NCBI GenBank assembly: GCA_026686845.1
Contig: JAIVEN010000014.1
Location: 9,720,001 to 9,784,000 of the forward strand
Origin: Adenanthera pavonina
Lineage: Eukaryota > Streptophyta > Magnoliopsida > Fabales > Fabaceae
Reading direction: 5' to 3'
Length of the DNA stretch: 64,000 nt
This document shows, piece after piece, positions 60,237 to 64,000 of the stretch (position 1 is its first letter; every line of letters starts with the position of its first letter). Under the pieces are notes generated by a model. The model was not told where the DNA came from. It searched no databases and saw only the letters and a list, made by a program, of their open reading frames with translations. The translations under genes were made by a program, and so were the position numbers.

Positions 60237-62650
60237 TTAACAAACATTTCTGTTACATACAAAATCCATATACAAATACTCAACGTTTTATGTTTGTGTA
60301 AACCTACCTGTACGTGAAAATTGCATATAGAAGTTGAACTGAAGCCACAACCATGGACACTGATCTGACCATACTGATTATCCAAGCTTGTTGCTCAATG
60401 TTCGCATTGGTGAAACGGACAATGCTTACTTCCCTTAAGAAAGCAACACAAAGCCCTGACAACAATCACTCACGTTAACACTAACGTTCAGGATATTTGA
60501 AATCAAATCACAACAGGAAAACTAAGCGCTGCTCTTACCAATATACATCCACGGCCTAATGTTGCATGTTTGCTTTGTACTGGTCAGCATATAGGTGAAT
60601 GTGATGACAACTGATACAGAATAAATGAATAAAGCTTTGATCATTCGCGATTCAACAAGCATAGCATTTTGCAGAGCAAAAATCTTGTCCAGAACAGCGA
60701 ACATGCTTGCCTGCTTTGATTCAAAAGATTCCTCTAACATAAAAATGGAGACTTGAGATTAAGAAAAAGCTGAAAATAAAGTTGTAAAACAAGTTAGTTG
60801 GTTACTACCTGGGCAGCCAGTATTGATTTTGTATTTGACATTAAACGATCATGAAGTGCCTCAAGTTGTTGCTGTCGCAGAAGAACCTCATGGTGCTGTC
60901 TATGCCCAACGTCAGTGAGTTGTTGTAAGGTGTTCCTGCAATACAAGAGTGAAGTGAGTACATTTTTTTCCCAGATATTTTCCTAGAACCAGAATTTGGA
61001 AACATGGGAATAGTAAGGAATGATGAACCTGCTCTCCTCTAGTGCTTTTGATTGAATTTCAGAGTTTAGATCCTGGAGTGCTTTGGATTGTCCATTTAGT
61101 AGTTGTTGCTGCTTATGTAAGGAAATACCAGCCAAGTCAACAATATCTTCAGTTTTGCTGTGAAGGCTTCGCATCTCTTCTGAGAAAGAATCTCCAACTT
61201 TAATTATCTCCTGCTGAATCTTTAAGGATTCATCCCTTAACTTCCCTATTTCTTGGCCTAAATAATTGTGAGACTCCTTAAGAACTGCCATCCCATCTTT
61301 CAAATTCCTCTTCATATGATCTTGCATTTCTTGCAAATGTAATTGTGGAGCTGCAATTTCCTTGTTCTGCTCGTGAAGACTCTCGGAATGCCTCAACAAA
61401 ACATTCGTATGATGTTCCACATCCCTAACAGTTTCAGAAATTTGTTGTGTATGAACATTAAATGAATCAAGAGAATCGTGAATTTTCTTATGGTCTTGCA
61501 GTATGTTCTCTGATTTGTCGTATAGGCTGTCTAACTTGCCTTCTACATAATGGGCAGAATTCTTGAGATCAGTGACGAGTCTCTCTGTTTCGTGCTTGAA
61601 CGCATGAGCTCTGCCAATAAAATGTTTCATATTAGGAATGAAAATTTATCCAAAGGAATCACCCACTTTGTGAGAATGGCTTGAGTTTAGGGAGAGACAG
61701 CTCAGAAAGAAAATTAAGAGGCAATATTGAGGTAAAACTTTGCCATATATATCCATTTAGTAAATATGGATTTATGTACAAAGACAGTAAGAAATCCTGG
61801 TGACTCAGTAGATATAAATCAATGCATATATATATATATATATAATCAATTACAATAGTCACATGAAATGGGATATATATGGTAAACCTATAGAATAGGA
61901 AACTACTTGCACTATGTATGTATAGTGGCTTAAACTTTAAGAAAGATCTTCAATTTTTCTTTTCCCAACAAAGTTAACTAGAATTCCTCTAGATATAAAA
62001 TCATATTCTCAAAAAACTAAACACTATATGAATCCCCACAAATATTACGTCTTTCTTTGTTTTGAAAATTAAAATTTTCAAATCCCAAATACTGTATTTA
62101 AGTTCAGCACTGAATTAAGCACCAAAAAGAAAAATAGAACAAGATGAAACTAAGTGGAAGAGAATAATGCACTTAACTGTAACTGATGGCAGAGGGAGTT
62201 GGTTTCCAGATAGAACTCAAGGTAGACCTTATGGGTATCATCATCTAAAGCTTTAAGGCACTTAGCCATGGAAGACTTGGCATTACGACGTGGAAAAGGA
62301 GGTCTACTAGAGTCCTTCTGTAAGCAATCACTGAGATGCCAAGCAAGTCTTGAACGTTTCTCTTCCACAGCCAACATCTCAGAGCACCCTGCAAACGCAT
62401 TCTTATAAGCGTTTTGCCAGCACCAGTTCGATCTCACTATTTTCTCCTTTGCGTTCTCTACAAGCTTCATTCCCTTTCTGTCATTCAAACCCTCCATGGA
62501 GAATTCAGCAACCGAACCTCTCAAAGTTTCGGAGCCAGGAGGGGTACCACTGGAAGGTGAATCTGATGATGAGAACCAACCCCATGACTCGCATCTTGTG
62601 AAGAAACAGAGTAGAAGAAAAACCACTAGATGATGATGATTACCACCCAT
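60237..62650 (-). CDS. GEX1: GEX1/Brambleberry (KAR5 family) nuclear fusion protein, apparently truncated
   Basis: Plant member of the KAR5/Brambleberry/GEX1 family, nuclear-envelope proteins of gametes needed for nuclear fusion and early embryos. Exons in transcript order: 62650-62178, 61610-61029, 60935-60809, 60731-60539, 60455-60308, then 60249-60237 if the visible acceptor is used. The product would be 511 aa. A signal peptide (VVFLLLCFFTRCESWGW) is followed by the Cys-bearing lumenal domain (SNWCWQNAYKNAFAGCSEML, HLSDCLQ). Exon 2 is a long coiled coil of about 194 residues. Exons 4-5 carry hydrophobic segments (ALFIYSVSVVITFTYML, MYIGLCVAFL, SMVVASVQLLYAIFTY). The exon 5-6 junction AG|GTAGGT to AACAG gives only a 58-bp intron and a frame that stops after four codons, leaving the family tail (59966-60236) untranslated. 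Exons 1-5 look intact. Confidence 0.85.
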
Positions 62651-63316
62651 ATTGGACTTTATTGTTCAAGGTTTGATAATTCTGCATCAAATTAAACGCC
62701 ATGGCCCATATTCGTTAGATAAGTTTTGGAAGCAATTCCTATGGTGCGGCGAGGATTTATTTAAGAAAAGAAAGTGATGAAAGCATTAGCATAAGAAAAC
62801 AGAGTAAAAAACAGAGTGATTATTTTCGGTAATAAAATAAGTCAGGATACGACATCAAGAAAGAGACTGGTCGTCCCTTTACATCAGAAACAATCAAATG
62901 AAGTTTTTTGTTTTTTGAGAAATATAATGCTATTAAACAAAACCAATAGAAACAATTTTTGAAGGAAGACATGAATTACGGTTGATCAATCAGTAAAAGG
63001 CATGGTCAAATATTTGATTTGATTATCTGCAAAACAAAATCCGTCTATAAAATAAAAAATTAATATAATTAATATTTTGTTAAAAATAATTTCATTTCGT
63101 TTTGTATTTGATTAAATGGATATATTAATGGAATAAAAAATATCAAATAATCATAATCATAGGGCAATTTCTTTCTTACGTGTCAAACCTTTTTTTTTTT
63201 AAGATTTCTAATGTTAAAATAATAATTTTGAAATAATAAAACACTTTTGAGTTAACAACCAATTATTTTTTTAAAAAAGGGCATTTTAATCATCATTCAT
63301 CAAATTATTGAAATAT
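62651..63316. other. Upstream region of GEX1
   Basis: Presumed promoter and 5' UTR of the minus-strand GEX1 gene. No TATA box is clear. No other gene is seen. Confidence 0.5.
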
Positions 63317-63603
63317 TACTCTTTTCGGTCCAGAATATAAGAAACATTTCACAATTTCTTTTGTTCCAAAATATAAAAGATAAATAAATTTTGTCTGATT
63401 AATTAATATATTTTCTCTAATTTTGTCCATGATTAAACTATAGTTACTTTCATGATAAGAGTTAAGTGATGGAGAGATTTATTTATAATTTTAATTTATG
63501 AAGATAATTAAATAGGACATTTGTGGAAACATATTTATGATGTGTCACTATTTTTTTTTGTTTTGGTGATGAAATTATTTATTTCTTATATTCTGATTCA
63601 TTA
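63317..63603. mobile_element. Stowaway/mariner-like MITE
   Basis: The left end TACTCTTTTCGGTCCAGAAT continues ATAAGAAACATTTC. The reversed right end reads TAATGAATCAGAATATAAG and then AAATAAAT. Both share CAGAATATAAGAAA, and both ends lie at TA. Length 287 bp without an ORF. Confidence 0.6.
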
Positions 63604-64000
63604 AATTTTCATTTATTTATGTATACTATTATTTATCTCCAACTAAACAATGCTTAATGTGTTTTTGAACTATGGAATAAAGAATTATTATCCAATCCAA
63701 TTGTTTTTGTTTTTGTTTTTGGTACAAACCAAGGTCAAGGACCCAAAAAAGAAAAAATAAATACATCAAGTAAAAACGTAAGGGGCAAACACAACGTGTG
63801 GTGTAGCAACACCCGCAAAATCTTTATTGAGAATGGTATTTAATTTCTCTGGAGGATTCTCCAGAATATGCGTGCCTATAGTGAAATTAAAACTATAATT
63901 TGCAAGCCAATCGAATTGTTTTTGTTGACCTAATTGTCCCAGAGATTTTGTATGTTGACGTTACTTTTCAAATAAGGAAGTTGATTTTTCTAACAAAAAA
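63604..64000. other. AT-rich end of window
   Basis: No gene is seen. A short GTTTTT repeat lies near 63702-63720. Confidence 0.5.

Noticed and set aside
1..64000. Known mature microRNA sequences (miR156, 159, 160, 164, 166, 172, 319, 390, 396)
   Set aside because: A read-through for these by eye gave no match; a systematic search was not possible.

Overview
The window is nuclear DNA from a flowering plant, most likely a eudicot. It is AT-rich, its genes carry several GT-AG introns, and the recognisable proteins are all plant-type: a TMN endomembrane protein, a PRP38 splicing factor, a small TPX2-domain protein, a Hikeshi homologue, the KANADI1 transcription factor and the gamete-expressed nuclear-fusion protein GEX1. 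The species cannot be named from this sequence. No tRNA, rRNA, recognised microRNA or CRISPR array was found by eye.

Layout. 1005-4642 (+): TMN, seven exons, apparently intact. 5873-13.9 kb (-): PRP38-like, five coding exons plus 5' UTR exon(s), convergent with TMN. 15398-17253 (-): small TPX2-domain protein, seven short exons. 20899-21574 (+): Hikeshi/OPI10-like, two exons. 21.6-38.6 kb: about 17 kb in which I find no recognisable gene; it holds microsatellites, small tandem duplications and several MITE-like elements. 38793-42903 (+): KAN1-like, six exons. 43.6-44.3 kb: a decayed tandem copy of the last two KAN1 exons. 44.3-46.8 kb: a degenerate tandem repeat, a near-perfect inverted repeat with arms of about 497 bp, and a pair of small hairpins. 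47-54 kb: AT-rich DNA with one possible small membrane-protein ORF. 54011-59226: a PIF/Harbinger transposon with TTA on both sides, an intact Myb/SANT-like ORF, a broken transposase and a copia gag remnant inside; a LINE remnant abuts it. 60237-62650 (-): GEX1-like gene whose conserved C-terminal tail is cut off by a frame shift and a stop codon.

The host genes are unrelated single genes (secretory pathway, splicing, microtubules, heat-stress nuclear import, leaf polarity, gamete nuclear fusion) and form no operon or cluster. The most unusual structures are (a) the long inverted repeat downstream of KAN1, next to a partial KAN1 duplication and able to fold into a long double-stranded RNA if transcribed, (b) the interrupted GEX1 tail, (c) the Harbinger element with one intact and one dead ORF, and (d) a run of 21 G upstream of KAN1. 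I did not find a convincing previously unknown multi-gene system.
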